A DNA stretch of 64,000 nucleotides, from positions 1 through 64,000 of the forward strand of contig NZ_JAAKEI010000011.1 in the NCBI RefSeq assembly GCF_011039085.1, read 5' to 3'. This document shows positions 33,455-43,405 of the stretch, in pieces. The DNA is from Desulfovibrio sp. ZJ369 (GTDB lineage Bacteria; Desulfobacterota; Desulfovibrionia; Desulfovibrionales; Desulfovibrionaceae). The position numbers were made by a program, and so were the translations under genes. Position 1 is the first letter of the stretch. The number at the start of each line of letters is the position of its first letter. Below the pieces are notes generated by a model. That model made no database searches and was not told the DNA's origin. It saw only the letters and a program-made list of their open reading frames with translations.

Positions 33455-33890
33455 GCTTTCACTCCTCCCTCAATTGCCGCGCCGTCGGCATCAGAGCGTT
33501 TTGCTACTTTTAGTAGCAAAGCACTCTACATGCAATAATTTTGTCATGTTAGCATAAACGCGGGTAAGAGCCGCTTCGGCGGCGCGCGCTTCGCTCCCGC
33601 GAAGCCTGCGGAGAACCGGGAAAACTCTTGCCAAAACAGGGTAAACTATTTAAGACTCAAAAGCGTTTCCCGGCCGCTTTTTGAACCGGCAACGTCTGTA
33701 ATGCGGCGTTTTCTCTCCACGATGGATTAGGAATATCCGAAGCGGAATAGAGACGGGCGTGCCGTGCTTGCAGCAAAAATGCGATCCGAGGCGCACAGAA
33801 AGCGAAGGTAAAATTGAAATACAGATTATAAGCGCCGCGATAGACGTTTGCATCTGCCGCAGGCCGCCCCTGGTCCTGGAGGATAGCGAT
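33455..33890. other. Divergent region galE / sugar symporter
   Basis: Holds the repeat at 33493-33528 and a GC-rich inverted repeat near 33585-33605 (GCTTCG...CGAAGC). No gene is supported, though the symporter frame is open back to 33759. Confidence 0.4.
33493..33528. repeat. TAGAGC palindromic repeat
   Basis: CAGAGCGTTTTGCTAC / AGTAGCAAAGCACTCTA, immediately 5' of galE. Confidence 0.8.
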
Positions 33891-35276
33891 ATGACGCAAA
33901 AGAAAAATATGATCTTTGTCATCTTTGTGACGTTTACCGGGGCCCTGGCGGGCCTTTTGTTCGGCCTGGACATCGGTTCGGTTTCCGGGGCCCTGCCCTT
34001 TGTCGTTCAGGAATTCGCCATTGATCCCGCCGCCGAGGGCTGGGTGGTCAGCGTGCTGATGGTCGGCGCGGCCGTGGGCGCGGTGGGCGGCTCCTGGTTC
34101 TCCAAAGCGTTCGGGCGCAAAGCCGGTCTGCTCATGGCGGCCGCGCTCTTTGTCTGGGGCTCGGTGCTGGCGGCCTGGGCCCCGCTGGCGGGCTGGCTGA
34201 TCGCGGGCCGCTTTGTGCTCGGTCTGGCCGTAGGCGTGGCCTCGTTCACCGCGCCGCTCTATCTTTCGGAAATCTCTCCGGTCCGCTTCCGGGGCGGGAT
34301 CATTTCCCTGTACCAGTTGATGATCACCATCGGCATTCTGGCAGCCTATCTCATTGACACGGCTCTGAGCTCTTCCGGGGCCTGGCGCTGGATGTTCGGC
34401 ATTCCCGCCATCCCTTCGGCCATGCTGCTTGCGGCCGTGCTTTTTTTGCCGCGCAGCCCGCGCTGGCTGGCCATGCGCAATCGCACGGACGAGGCGCGCG
34501 CAGTGCTGGCGCGCCTGCGCGAAACGCCCGGGGAAGCGCAGCAGGAAATGGACGAAATTCAGGAAAGCCTGGCCGTGAAGCAGGAAGGCTGGAAGCTTTT
34601 CAGGGCCAGCCCCAATGTGCGGCGCGTGGTGGGCCTGGGCATGCTCTTGCAGATTATGCAGCAATTCACGGGCATCAACGTGATCTTGTACTACGCTCCT
34701 AAAATCTTTCAGGAAGCGGGCTACGCCGGCATCCAGCAGCAAATGTGGGGCACGGTCATCGTGGGCCTGATCAATGTGCTGGCCACGTTCATCGCCATCG
34801 GGCTGGTGGATCGCTGGGGCCGCAGGCCCATGCTCACGCTCGGCTACACGGTCATGGCCCTGAGCATGGGACTGCTGGGCCTGCTGTTTCATCTGGGCAC
34901 GGCCACGCCCGGGGCGCGTCTTTTCTCGGTGATGGTGCTGCTGGTTTTCATCATCGGCTTTGCCATGAGCTCCGGGCCCCTGGTCTGGGTGCTCTGCTCG
35001 GAAATCCAGCCTCTGAAAAGCCGCGAATTCGGGATCATGTGCTCCACGACAACCAACTGGCTGGCCAATGCCTGCATCGGCTACATATTCCCGGTGCTTT
35101 TGCAGTGGCAAGGCGCTGCAACGACCTTTTGGCTGTTCGCAACGTTCAACGCCCTGTTCATCTGGCTCACCGTCCGCCTGACGCCGGAAACCAAAGGCGT
35201 GAGCCTGGAACATTTGGAGCATAATCTTATGGCTGGAAAAGCCCTTCGGCATCTGGGCCGGCCGGTGGACGCCTGA
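33891..35276 (+). CDS. MFS sugar:proton symporter (GalP/XylE type)
   Basis: 461 residues, 12 membrane helices. Sugar-porter signatures: GLDIGSVSGALPF in helix 1, GRKAG and GRRPM in the 2-3 and 8-9 loops, PRSPRWLAMR after helix 6, QQFTGINVILYYAPKIF in helix 7, and PETKGVSLEHLE at the C-terminus. Cargo is probably a hexose or pentose. GGAGG lies 10 nt before the ATG at 33891; earlier in-frame starts add a non-hydrophobic leader without a ribosome site. A possible carbon source for the glycogen block, without direct linkage. Confidence 0.92.
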   Translation: MTQKKNMIFVIFVTFTGALAGLLFGLDIGSVSGALPFVVQEFAIDPAAEGWVVSVLMVGAAVGAVGGSWFSKAFGRKAGLLMAAALFVWGSVLAAWAPLAGWLIAGRFVLGLAVGVASFTAPLYLSEISPVRFRGGIISLYQLMITIGILAAYLIDTALSSSGAWRWMFGIPAIPSAMLLAAVLFLPRSPRWLAMRNRTDEARAVLARLRETPGEAQQEMDEIQESLAVKQEGWKLFRASPNVRRVVGLGMLLQIMQQFTGINVILYYAPKIFQEAGYAGIQQQMWGTVIVGLINVLATFIAIGLVDRWGRRPMLTLGYTVMALSMGLLGLLFHLGTATPGARLFSVMVLLVFIIGFAMSSGPLVWVLCSEIQPLKSREFGIMCSTTTNWLANACIGYIFPVLLQWQGAATTFWLFATFNALFIWLTVRLTPETKGVSLEHLEHNLMAGKALRHLGRPVDA

Positions 35277-35343
35277 ACCGCATACGGACCGCAATCCTTC
35301 CGGATGGCGGCCCGTACTTTCGGGGGATTGTCATGTTGCAATC

Positions 35344-35401
35344 TAGAGCGGTTGCCGTTTTCAACAGCAAACCGCTCTAATGAAATGAGCAAAACGCTCT
35401 G
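35344..35401. repeat. TAGAGC repeat plus adjoining half-copy
   Basis: A full palindrome TAGAGCGGTTGC...GCAAACCGCTCTA (35344-35379) is followed by a right half ATGAAATGAGCAAAACGCTCTG (to 35401). On the minus strand this supplies the last codons and the stop of the radical SAM gene. Confidence 0.75.
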
Positions 35402-36744
35402 GCGCGGGGTTCGGGCATGATCCACTGGCCCGGCAGGGGCGCGCTTATTTCCGCCCTGTCGCCCAGATAAGGATTGAAATAGCCGTAACGCAGCCAGGGG
35501 CAGAGCTTTTTGAGCCGTTTCATGAAGACCGCCAGCCCCATGCTCGGAGGCGCGGCGCAGGCCTGGTCGCCCTGGCCGCTGCTGATCAGCCTGATGTACC
35601 ATTCAGGATCAATGTTCAGGTTACGCCACTGGACCATGCTCACCCCGTTTTCCCCAATCAGCCGGGCCAGGGCGGCCAGTTCTTCCTCGGTATCCGTGAC
35701 GCCGGGAAAGAACAGGAGATTCAGCGAAACAAAAATTCCGCGGGCGCGCGCTTCCCGGATGGAGGCCCGCACATCGGCAAAGGTGTAGTCCACAGGCCGG
35801 TAATAGCGTTGATACAACGCCTCACGGGCGCTGTTGCAGCTCACCCGCAGGCTGGTCAGCCCGGCCTCGGCCAGCCTGGCCACGGCCTCTGGTCGTGAGG
35901 CGTTGGTATTGCAGTTCACCGTGCCGCGGCCGCCGCCGGCCCGGAAGAGACGCACGCTTTCCGCCAGCAAATCCGCGTTGATCAACGGATCCCCTTCGCA
36001 GCCCTGGCCGAAGGAATACACAGGACTGCCTGTTTCCCGGCGCTCATGCAGTTGCATGACTTCCACGATCTCAGCCGCTTCCGGGGTGAAGGTCAGGCGG
36101 CACTGCGGCGTCACGGTCAGGGGCGAATCCTTGTCCTGCGCGGAAATACAGCCCACGCAGCGCGCATTGCAGGCCCGCGAGGTGGGCAGCGGGGCCTCGA
36201 AACGGCCCAGGGCGAAGTTGCGCGCCGCCGGGCAATCATAGCGCGCCACGCAATTATCCAGGATATGCCGGATCAGGCGATTGGCGGGGTGATCCCGCAA
36301 AAGATCGCGCGCGCATTTTTCAATGCGCCGGCGCGGGATGTTCCGAAATTGCTGGCGCGGATCCGCATCCACCTTGCGCGCGCAGACGTAAAAGCGCCCG
36401 CGGGCAAAGCCCACGGCTCCATACGCGAAGAGAGGCAGCAAAGGCGCATGGGCGTCGCTTTTGAAGGCCGGGTGCGCCGAAAGCGTGTGCGCGGGCGCGG
36501 CAAAAGCGGCCACGGCCAACTCCTCCTGGATCTCGATCTCGCCGCTTTGCGGATCAAGGCCTGCGGCCCGGCGACCCGGCAGGAGAAAAAGCTCGCTTTC
36601 CTCCGGCAGGGGCATGAGCTCGTCAGGCCGCGGCAGGCCCCATTGCGCGCCCCTGCGGCAAACCATCAGCAAATCCGGGTGATCATAGATATTGCCGCGC
36701 TCGTCGGCCATGACCAGATGCGGCTCAAGACGCTGCGCGGCCAT
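35377..36744 (-). CDS. Radical SAM protein
   Basis: 455 residues. The [4Fe-4S] motif CNARCVGC (CxxxCxxC) lies near residue 189, followed by TPEAAEIVEVMQ, SFGQGCEGDPLINADLL (GGE-like region), NCNTNASRPEAVARLAEAGLTSLRVSCNS and FPGVTDTEEELAALARLIG, all standard positions in the radical SAM barrel. An N-terminal domain of about 180 residues has no recognised family. The substrate is unknown. AAGGAGG precedes the ATG. The last residues (RAFCSFH) and the stop are encoded by the palindromic repeat at 35344-35401, suggesting an altered C-terminus. Confidence 0.82.
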   Translation of the reverse strand: MAAQRLEPHLVMADERGNIYDHPDLLMVCRRGAQWGLPRPDELMPLPEESELFLLPGRRAAGLDPQSGEIEIQEELAVAAFAAPAHTLSAHPAFKSDAHAPLLPLFAYGAVGFARGRFYVCARKVDADPRQQFRNIPRRRIEKCARDLLRDHPANRLIRHILDNCVARYDCPAARNFALGRFEAPLPTSRACNARCVGCISAQDKDSPLTVTPQCRLTFTPEAAEIVEVMQLHERRETGSPVYSFGQGCEGDPLINADLLAESVRLFRAGGGRGTVNCNTNASRPEAVARLAEAGLTSLRVSCNSAREALYQRYYRPVDYTFADVRASIREARARGIFVSLNLLFFPGVTDTEEELAALARLIGENGVSMVQWRNLNIDPEWYIRLISSGQGDQACAAPPSMGLAVFMKRLKKLCPWLRYGYFNPYLGDRAEISAPLPGQWIMPEPRARAFCSFH

Positions 36745-36851
36745 AAAACCTCCTTGCCCAAGCCGGAATGAGCGTATATAAGCGGAACAGCGACACGCGG
36801 TCGCATCTTCCGAGGCCGCGTCCCACGCACAGCGACGTTGCGAGGCCCGCC

Positions 36852-37181
36852 ATGTTTTCCATTATGCTGTTCATTTTTTTGTGTTTCTCAGGGATGCTGG
36901 CTGTATTGTACCACCTGCTGCGCAGCCAGGAGCGGCTCTGCCGCGCGTTGCGCGACGAACACGCCCAGTTGCGCGTGCTGCTGCGGGCCGTGGAATCACG
37001 CCTGGACAGGCTTGACGGCAGCACGGCCCCAAGGCCCACGCCGACGCAAGCCGCCCCTGCGGACGATCCCTTGCTGCATCTGAGCTTTGAAGCGCCGCGC
37101 CCGGTGCAGACGCCCGTCACCGATCCGGCTCTGGATCTGCACTTTGACCCGCCCACGAACGGGCGGGCAGGCGACTCCTGA
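36852..37181 (+). CDS. Small membrane-anchored coiled-coil protein, unknown
   Basis: 109 residues. One N-terminal membrane helix (MFSIMLFIFLCFSGMLAVLY) is followed by a charged heptad-like stretch (SQERLCRALRDEHAQLRVLLRAVESRLDRL, about 23-52) and a Pro-rich tail ending in DLHFDPPTNGRAGDS. GAGG precedes the ATG at 36852 with 6-nt spacing. The layout recalls small phage-shock-like or envelope-stress membrane proteins, but no family is recognised. The stop almost touches the end of the convergent glycosyltransferase gene. Confidence 0.65.
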   Translation: MFSIMLFIFLCFSGMLAVLYHLLRSQERLCRALRDEHAQLRVLLRAVESRLDRLDGSTAPRPTPTQAAPADDPLLHLSFEAPRPVQTPVTDPALDLHFDPPTNGRAGDS

Positions 37182-37182
37182 T

Positions 37183-38205
37183 TCACGCCTCCATGCCCGC
37201 CAGGCCAAAGCGCCCCCTGGCCGCGGCCAGATAGGCTTCTCTGAGCCCGGGCGCGGCCAGTTCCTCTGCCCAGAGCAGATAGGGCATCTTCAGGCAATTC
37301 TCACGGATGGCCTCGGCTTTTGCCTGTCGCGTGGCCACCAGAGTCCGGGCATCCTGCATCCAGAGATCGCAGAGCCGATCCGTGAAGGCCTGGGCCCTGT
37401 GCGACGCACGGTGCGCCTCATCGATTTTCGCCAGGGCCGTCCGGCCGATATATGCCGCCAGAGGGGGATTGTTCAGCAAAAATTCGATGCGGTACAACGC
37501 ATCCCCCACATCATCGGGCGCATAGCCCACCAGATGCTCGCCGTCCACAAAAAGTTGCGCCAGGCCATGCCCCACGCGCGGCGTCACCAGGCAACCGCCA
37601 CAGCCCATGGCCTCAAAGACCCGGAAATTCAAATCTCCGTGCTCGCAATGGTTCAGCAGCACCCGGCCCTGGGGATACAGCTCGCGATAATTGCCGCGCG
37701 TCACATGCAGGCCCGGCAGGCGCTGCCCCAGCGCCTCAAGAAAAGCCGCGCGGCGCGGCAGATCGGCGTTGACCGTGCCCACAAAGAGGCAGTCCCAGCG
37801 TTTGGGCGCGGCAGGATCGGGGCGATCCGCATCCCCGGCAAAGGGCGGGGACCACCAGATCCGTTCCGGGGGCAGATACGGGCCCGCGAACCGGGCCAGA
37901 TGATCGCGCAGGGAAAGCAGACAGGCGTCAAAACCCTGGGCATACAGCGGCTGCCAGCTATGGATATGCGAATCCACACCGTAAAAGACCGTCAGGCAGG
38001 GAAAACGCTCCATGCCCAGCACAAAGGGCGGGCGGCTCTTGTCGGCCACAACCAGCACGTCCGGCGTAAATCCGGCCAGGCGCACCAGTTCCTCCCAACA
38101 GAAGACGCGGGCGTCTTCAAAATTATACAGCGCCACATCCTGCCAGCCGCAGGATTGCAAAGCCGGGCCGAAAAAAGGACTGCCAATCCATAGCAGACGT
38201 TGCAT
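37183..38205 (-). CDS. Glycosyltransferase (CgeB/GT4-like)
   Basis: 340 residues. The C-terminal half contains FRVFEAMGCGGCLVTPRVGHGLAQLFVDGEHLVGYAPDD (about 195-235), the usual acceptor/nucleotide-sugar loop of CgeB-like and GT4-type transferases with the conserved Glu in FEAMGCG. The N-terminal half starts MQRLLWIGSPFFGPALQ. Probably a cytoplasmic transferase for glycan or protein (for example flagellin) glycosylation. Monocistronic on the minus strand. Confidence 0.75.
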   Translation of the reverse strand: MQRLLWIGSPFFGPALQSCGWQDVALYNFEDARVFCWEELVRLAGFTPDVLVVADKSRPPFVLGMERFPCLTVFYGVDSHIHSWQPLYAQGFDACLLSLRDHLARFAGPYLPPERIWWSPPFAGDADRPDPAAPKRWDCLFVGTVNADLPRRAAFLEALGQRLPGLHVTRGNYRELYPQGRVLLNHCEHGDLNFRVFEAMGCGGCLVTPRVGHGLAQLFVDGEHLVGYAPDDVGDALYRIEFLLNNPPLAAYIGRTALAKIDEAHRASHRAQAFTDRLCDLWMQDARTLVATRQAKAEAIRENCLKMPYLLWAEELAAPGLREAYLAAARGRFGLAGMEA

Positions 38206-38460
38206 AGCCCCCCGGAGCGAAAAAGCTCATGTACGCGGAAAGGCACATGATCCGCGGCCTCTCCGCGCGTTATCGTATGCCGTTGCTTTCCCCGCAAGCG
38301 GCTCTTCCCAGCGATTATGACAACATAGCAAAATTATTGCGCATAATAATCAGATGCGTCAGCCCTGGGCAAGGGCCGCGAGGTTGCCAAACACGGCAAG
38401 ATGCAATACCGTTGAAGCCTAGCCTTCACGCCCTCTGGCGTCAAGGCGCGAGATATTGCC

Positions 38461-41400
38461 ATGTTGTTGACCGCCCGCCGCCTACGCTTTCTTGCACGCA
38501 TTTTCCTGGCGCTGATTCTGTCGCTGTCGGCACTGCTCGGAGTGGCCGTTTATCTTTTGCAGCGCAATCCCGAAGCCCTTACCCGGCGCTTTCTGGACGA
38601 ACTTTCCCAACGCACGGGCCTGACGTTCAGCGTGGAAGCCGTTGACGTGGTGATTTTTCCCATGCCTTCCATAGCCATCAGCAACGGCACGGTGGAAGGG
38701 CCGGATCTGCATTTTTCCGTGGCCTATGCCACCCTGCGCCCGGATTTTCCGGCTTTGCTGCGCGGGGAGCTCGCGCCGCGCAACATTTCCCTGCTGCGGC
38801 CCCGCCTGCGCGGCGGCATTGCTCTGCCTCTGGGCGATCCCCAGGCGCTCCTGGCGCACTTGCGCAAGGGCGGGGGCAAGCTGCCCACACTGCCCGACGA
38901 CTGCCGCCTGACCATCGTCCAGGGCGAGGCCGATCTCACGGCAAGCGACAGATCCCGCCTGCAGCTCACAAATCTGCAGTGCCGCCTGGACACGGACGCG
39001 CCGGCCGGGATCAAGGGCCGCCTGCATCTGGGGACGGCTCTTTTACAACCGGTTGACGCCCCTCCCCTGCGGCTGGCCAATGTGCTGGCCGAGGGAAAAA
39101 CCAGTCTGGCCGATCCTCTGACAGCCACGCCGCATCTCAAAGCAGGCGGCGCGCTGCGCCTGCCCGGCCGTCTGGATCGGCTCGACTTCAGCCTTCAACT
39201 TCAGGGCGGAACAGGCGGCTGGACAGCCGAAACAGCGCTGCGCGGCGAAGTGAGCAAGGATCAGGCCCTGCTGCCCTTCTTTTTGGAAGGCACGGCGGCC
39301 ATGCGCAACAGCCGGGATCGGATCATCAATCTGGAACAGATCCGGCTCGGCCTCGGCCATGACAGCGGGCAGCTCAGCGCGGTTCTCAGGCTTGGCGATC
39401 CAGGCGCGGAGCAGGCCGCAACCGGCGGCGAGAGCACACTGGCGGACAAAGAAGACAGCAAAGGCCAGGACCAAAGCAGAGGCTTCGCCCTGGACGGGCG
39501 CTTGCTGCTGCACCGCGTCAGCCTGACGCAATGGCTTGGCTTTGCCCGCAATCTGGCGCCTGGTTTGCAGCTGGCGCTGGATAACATCACGGACGGCAGC
39601 CTGGATTTTCATCTTGACGGCCAGGGCCTTGTGGTGCCGCGCATTGTGGCGCACTGCGCAGGCAGCCGCTTTACCGGCTCCGGCGGCGTGCCCAGTTGGA
39701 AAAAACCGGAAGTGGTTCTGGATCTGAGCACCCGGCGCATCAACCTGGGCCTGGCCATTCCTGAGGCCGTGGGCAAGGCTCCCGACCATCCCTGGTTTCC
39801 GCATGCCACGCTGACCCCCATGCCGGGCGGCCCGCGCGAGCCCGGCGCCGTCGGCGTGGATTACAATATCCGTCTGGGCGCGCAGACCGTGGACTACGGC
39901 CCGCTCCTGCTCAACGAGGCCGAGGTTGTCATCCGGCAGGGCAAGATGGATAAAAACGGGCTGGAAGATACCCTGCTCTTCATAAACGGGCGGCTTTACA
40001 ACGGCACGGTGAGCGGGGAAACCATTCTGGGCGGCGGCAGCCAGAGCCCGTATGCGATCAAGGTGAACTTCCGCGACGTGGAAGGCGCGCCGCTGGCGGC
40101 CGCTTTGGATGTGCTGCCCCTGACCCGCGGCCGCTTGCGGGCCGATGTGGAGATCATGAGCCAGGGCCAGACGCTCACGGAATTTCTGGATAAGCTCAGG
40201 GGCTCGGCAACAGTGCGCGCGGATCAGGGAGTTCTGCGCCTGTCCCGGTCGGGCGCAGGCGGCGTTGCACGCTTCAAAAGTCTGGAGGCCGGGCTCAGGC
40301 TGCGCGGCGGCACATGGGACAAACAGGGGCTTGGGCTGAACGGCCAGTGGCAAGGCCGCTTTGAGGGCGAAGGCCTGGACGCCCGCGCGGATCTCGACGG
40401 CATGATCCGGTTCAGCGGCGACGGCGGGGGCAACGGCAATCTTGATTTCCAAAACCTGCCCGGCTCGCTCTCCCTGCAAATGAGTCCCGATCGCAGTTCC
40501 CTGCCCCAGGGGCTGCATGCGGATCTGGCGGGCGAGTTTTCCTGCCGGGGAGCGCGCAATATGCTCTCCGTAAGCAATGCCCACGGCAACGCCCTGGGCA
40601 TTGAGGCGCGTGGTCAGGCCCAGCTCGTCAACGGCAAGGGCGGGATGGCCTGGCAGGGCAACCTTTTTGCGCAGAGCGCCGATCTCGGCCGGACCCTGCG
40701 CCTGGCGCGCGGCCTGAATTTCAAACTTCCTTCCGGGCTGCGCGCAATGCGGCTGGAAGCCGACTTCAAGGGCGACGCCAACGAACTGGCGCTCAGCGGG
40801 ATCCGCGCCAGGCTGGACCAAAGCAGCATCAGCGGCTCGTTTTTTGCCTCCTGGCGCGAGCAGTTGAGCCTTGCGTTCCAGCTCACGGTCGATGCGCTGG
40901 ATCTGGACCGCTATCTTGACGCTCCGGGCCATGCGGCCAAACAGGCCTCTCCGGCGGTCGCGAGCGCGCCGGGAAAGCGCTGGGATCTGCGTTTTTTGCG
41001 TGAGTTCAACGCAGAAGGGGAACTGCGCATCAAGCTCCTGACCGCCTGGCGCTTCAGGCTTCAGGAGGCCAGATTTCCGATCAAGCTGGAGAACGGCCGC
41101 CTGACCTGCGCGCCTGTGACCGGGCGCTTTTACGGCGCGCCTCTGCAAAGCCGGGGCAGCATTGATTTCAATAACGGCCTGCGCTTTGCGAATTCCCTTT
41201 CCGTGGAAAATTTCGATCTGGGGGCGGCCAGCCGGGATCGGGGCGGCAGCGCCGCGCTGGGAGGCCGCGCGGGCCTCAGCTCCGAAATGCGGGCCAGCCT
41301 GACCGGCCCCGGCCAGTTGCCGGCCGCCCTGGACGGCAAGTGGCGATTCATGGTGCGCAACGGCTCATATCAGCAACGCGGCCCGGACGGGCGGCTCAAG

Positions 41401-41730
41401 GGCAAGCCCACGCTTTTCCGGACGGCCGGGGCATCGGGCGTCGTTACGGCCGGAATCGCCCGCAGCAGCGACTTTGATCTCCAGGGGCCCGGGCTGAAAG
41501 TCCACGGCGGCGGCTGGATCAATCTGAACACCGACACCCTGGACTGCACGTTCACGGTGAACATGAAAAATCTGCCTGATTTTCCCCTGCGGCTCTACGG
41601 CAGCCTGGACAACAGCAAGACCTCCATCGGCACGGGCAAATTGATTCTGAACACCCTGGGCGGCATTACGCAAGGTTTTGTGGATGTGCTCGGCGGCATT
41701 GTGCGGGGCACATGGCGGCTCTTTCGATAA
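38461..41730 (+). CDS. AsmA-like envelope protein (TamB/AsmA superfamily)
   Basis: 1089 residues: one N-terminal membrane anchor (about 8-34) and a long periplasmic region rich in short beta strands. The N-terminal block TGLTFSVEAVDVVIFPMPSIAISNGTV and the C-terminal block GPGLKVHGGGWINLNTDTLDCTFTVNMKNLPDFPLRLYGSLDNSKTSIG are typical of the AsmA family, whose members form beta-taco channels that help carry phospholipids or outer-membrane components across the periplasm. The C-terminus (GGIVRGTWRLFR) matches the AsmA-like C-terminal domain. The ribosome site before 38461 is weak. A nearby downstream partner is adk, 209 nt away. Confidence 0.85.
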   Translation: MLLTARRLRFLARIFLALILSLSALLGVAVYLLQRNPEALTRRFLDELSQRTGLTFSVEAVDVVIFPMPSIAISNGTVEGPDLHFSVAYATLRPDFPALLRGELAPRNISLLRPRLRGGIALPLGDPQALLAHLRKGGGKLPTLPDDCRLTIVQGEADLTASDRSRLQLTNLQCRLDTDAPAGIKGRLHLGTALLQPVDAPPLRLANVLAEGKTSLADPLTATPHLKAGGALRLPGRLDRLDFSLQLQGGTGGWTAETALRGEVSKDQALLPFFLEGTAAMRNSRDRIINLEQIRLGLGHDSGQLSAVLRLGDPGAEQAATGGESTLADKEDSKGQDQSRGFALDGRLLLHRVSLTQWLGFARNLAPGLQLALDNITDGSLDFHLDGQGLVVPRIVAHCAGSRFTGSGGVPSWKKPEVVLDLSTRRINLGLAIPEAVGKAPDHPWFPHATLTPMPGGPREPGAVGVDYNIRLGAQTVDYGPLLLNEAEVVIRQGKMDKNGLEDTLLFINGRLYNGTVSGETILGGGSQSPYAIKVNFRDVEGAPLAAALDVLPLTRGRLRADVEIMSQGQTLTEFLDKLRGSATVRADQGVLRLSRSGAGGVARFKSLEAGLRLRGGTWDKQGLGLNGQWQGRFEGEGLDARADLDGMIRFSGDGGGNGNLDFQNLPGSLSLQMSPDRSSLPQGLHADLAGEFSCRGARNMLSVSNAHGNALGIEARGQAQLVNGKGGMAWQGNLFAQSADLGRTLRLARGLNFKLPSGLRAMRLEADFKGDANELALSGIRARLDQSSISGSFFASWREQLSLAFQLTVDALDLDRYLDAPGHAAKQASPAVASAPGKRWDLRFLREFNAEGELRIKLLTAWRFRLQEARFPIKLENGRLTCAPVTGRFYGAPLQSRGSIDFNNGLRFANSLSVENFDLGAASRDRGGSAALGGRAGLSSEMRASLTGPGQLPAALDGKWRFMVRNGSYQQRGPDGRLKGKPTLFRTAGASGVVTAGIARSSDFDLQGPGLKVHGGGWINLNTDTLDCTFTVNMKNLPDFPLRLYGSLDNSKTSIGTGKLILNTLGGITQGFVDVLGGIVRGTWRLFR

Positions 41731-41939
41731 AAAAGACGGAAAAGCCGCGCTGTACGCCGAGCGCCGCAAAGCCCGCCCTTTTGGCGCAACGCCGCCCCGA
41801 CAACAGGCGCGGCAAATCCGCCATGTATGTGGCCTTGCGCTCCAACCCCGTTGACAGGATGCGCTTTCAAGGATAGAAAAGCAGATGCCTTTTGTACTTT
41901 TTTGCACAAATTTTCACGCTTCCGCCAAGGAGAGCAACG

Positions 41940-42611
41940 GTGAACATTCTGATTTTCGGACCCAACGGCAGCGGCAAGGGCACCCAGGGCAATCTGATCA
42001 AGCAAAAATACAATCTTGCCCATATCGAATCCGGAGCCATTTTCCGCGAGCATATCGGCGGCGGCACGGAACTCGGCAAAAAAGCCAAGGCCTATATTGA
42101 CCGCGGCGACCTGGTTCCCGACGAGATCACCATCCCCATGGTTCTGGAAACGCTCAAGAGCAAAGGCAAAAACGGCTGGCTGCTGGACGGCTTCCCGCGC
42201 AATATGGTGCAGGCCGAAAAATTGTGGGAAGCCCTGCAGAAAGAAGGCCTCACGCTGGATTATGTGGTGGAGATCCTGCTGCCGCGCGAGACGGCCAAAA
42301 ACCGGATCATGGGGCGCCGTCTGTGCAAGGAGAACAACAATCATCCCAACAACATCTTTATCGACGCCATCAAGCCGGACGGCGACAAGTGCCGCGTGTG
42401 CGGCGGCGAGTTGAGCTCCCGCAGCGACGATCAGGATGAAGCCGCCATCAACAAGCGCCACGACATCTACTACAACACCCAGGACGGCACCCTGGCCGCG
42501 GCCTATTTTTTCAAGAAACTGGCGGGCGAAGGCAAAACCAAATACATTGAGCTCAACGGCGAGGGAAGCATTGACTCGATCAAGGAGACGCTGCTCTCCA
42601 AACTGGCCTGA
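41940..42611 (+). CDS. adk: Adenylate kinase, metal-binding LID type
   Basis: 223 residues converting AMP + ATP to 2 ADP. P-loop FGPNGSGKGT (6-15), AMP-binding SGAIFRE (31-37) and LLDGFPRN (81-88). The LID carries Cys129-X5-His135-X15-Cys151-X2-Cys154 (RLCKENNNHP ... KCRVCGG), the unusual Cys/His metal site described in Desulfovibrio gigas adenylate kinase, which binds Zn, Co or Fe. The start is GTG at 41940, with AAGGAGAG upstream and the expected MNILIFGPNG N-terminus. A strong terminator follows. Confidence 0.96.
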   Translation: MNILIFGPNGSGKGTQGNLIKQKYNLAHIESGAIFREHIGGGTELGKKAKAYIDRGDLVPDEITIPMVLETLKSKGKNGWLLDGFPRNMVQAEKLWEALQKEGLTLDYVVEILLPRETAKNRIMGRRLCKENNNHPNNIFIDAIKPDGDKCRVCGGELSSRSDDQDEAAINKRHDIYYNTQDGTLAAAYFFKKLAGEGKTKYIELNGEGSIDSIKETLLSKLA

Positions 42612-42630
42612 GCCGGACGTCGCCGCATAC

Positions 42631-42661
42631 AAAAAGCCCCCCCCCTGCGGGGGCTTTTTTT
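42631..42661 (+). terminator. Rho-independent terminator after adk
   Basis: AAAAAGCCCCC / GGGGGCTTTTTTT hairpin, bidirectional, serving adk and perhaps the end of the convergent liv operon. Confidence 0.93.
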
Positions 42662-42691
42662 AAGTGGCGCAGGGCGCACGCCTTCCCTTAT

Positions 42692-43402
<711 letters not shown>

Positions 43403-43405
43403 GTC

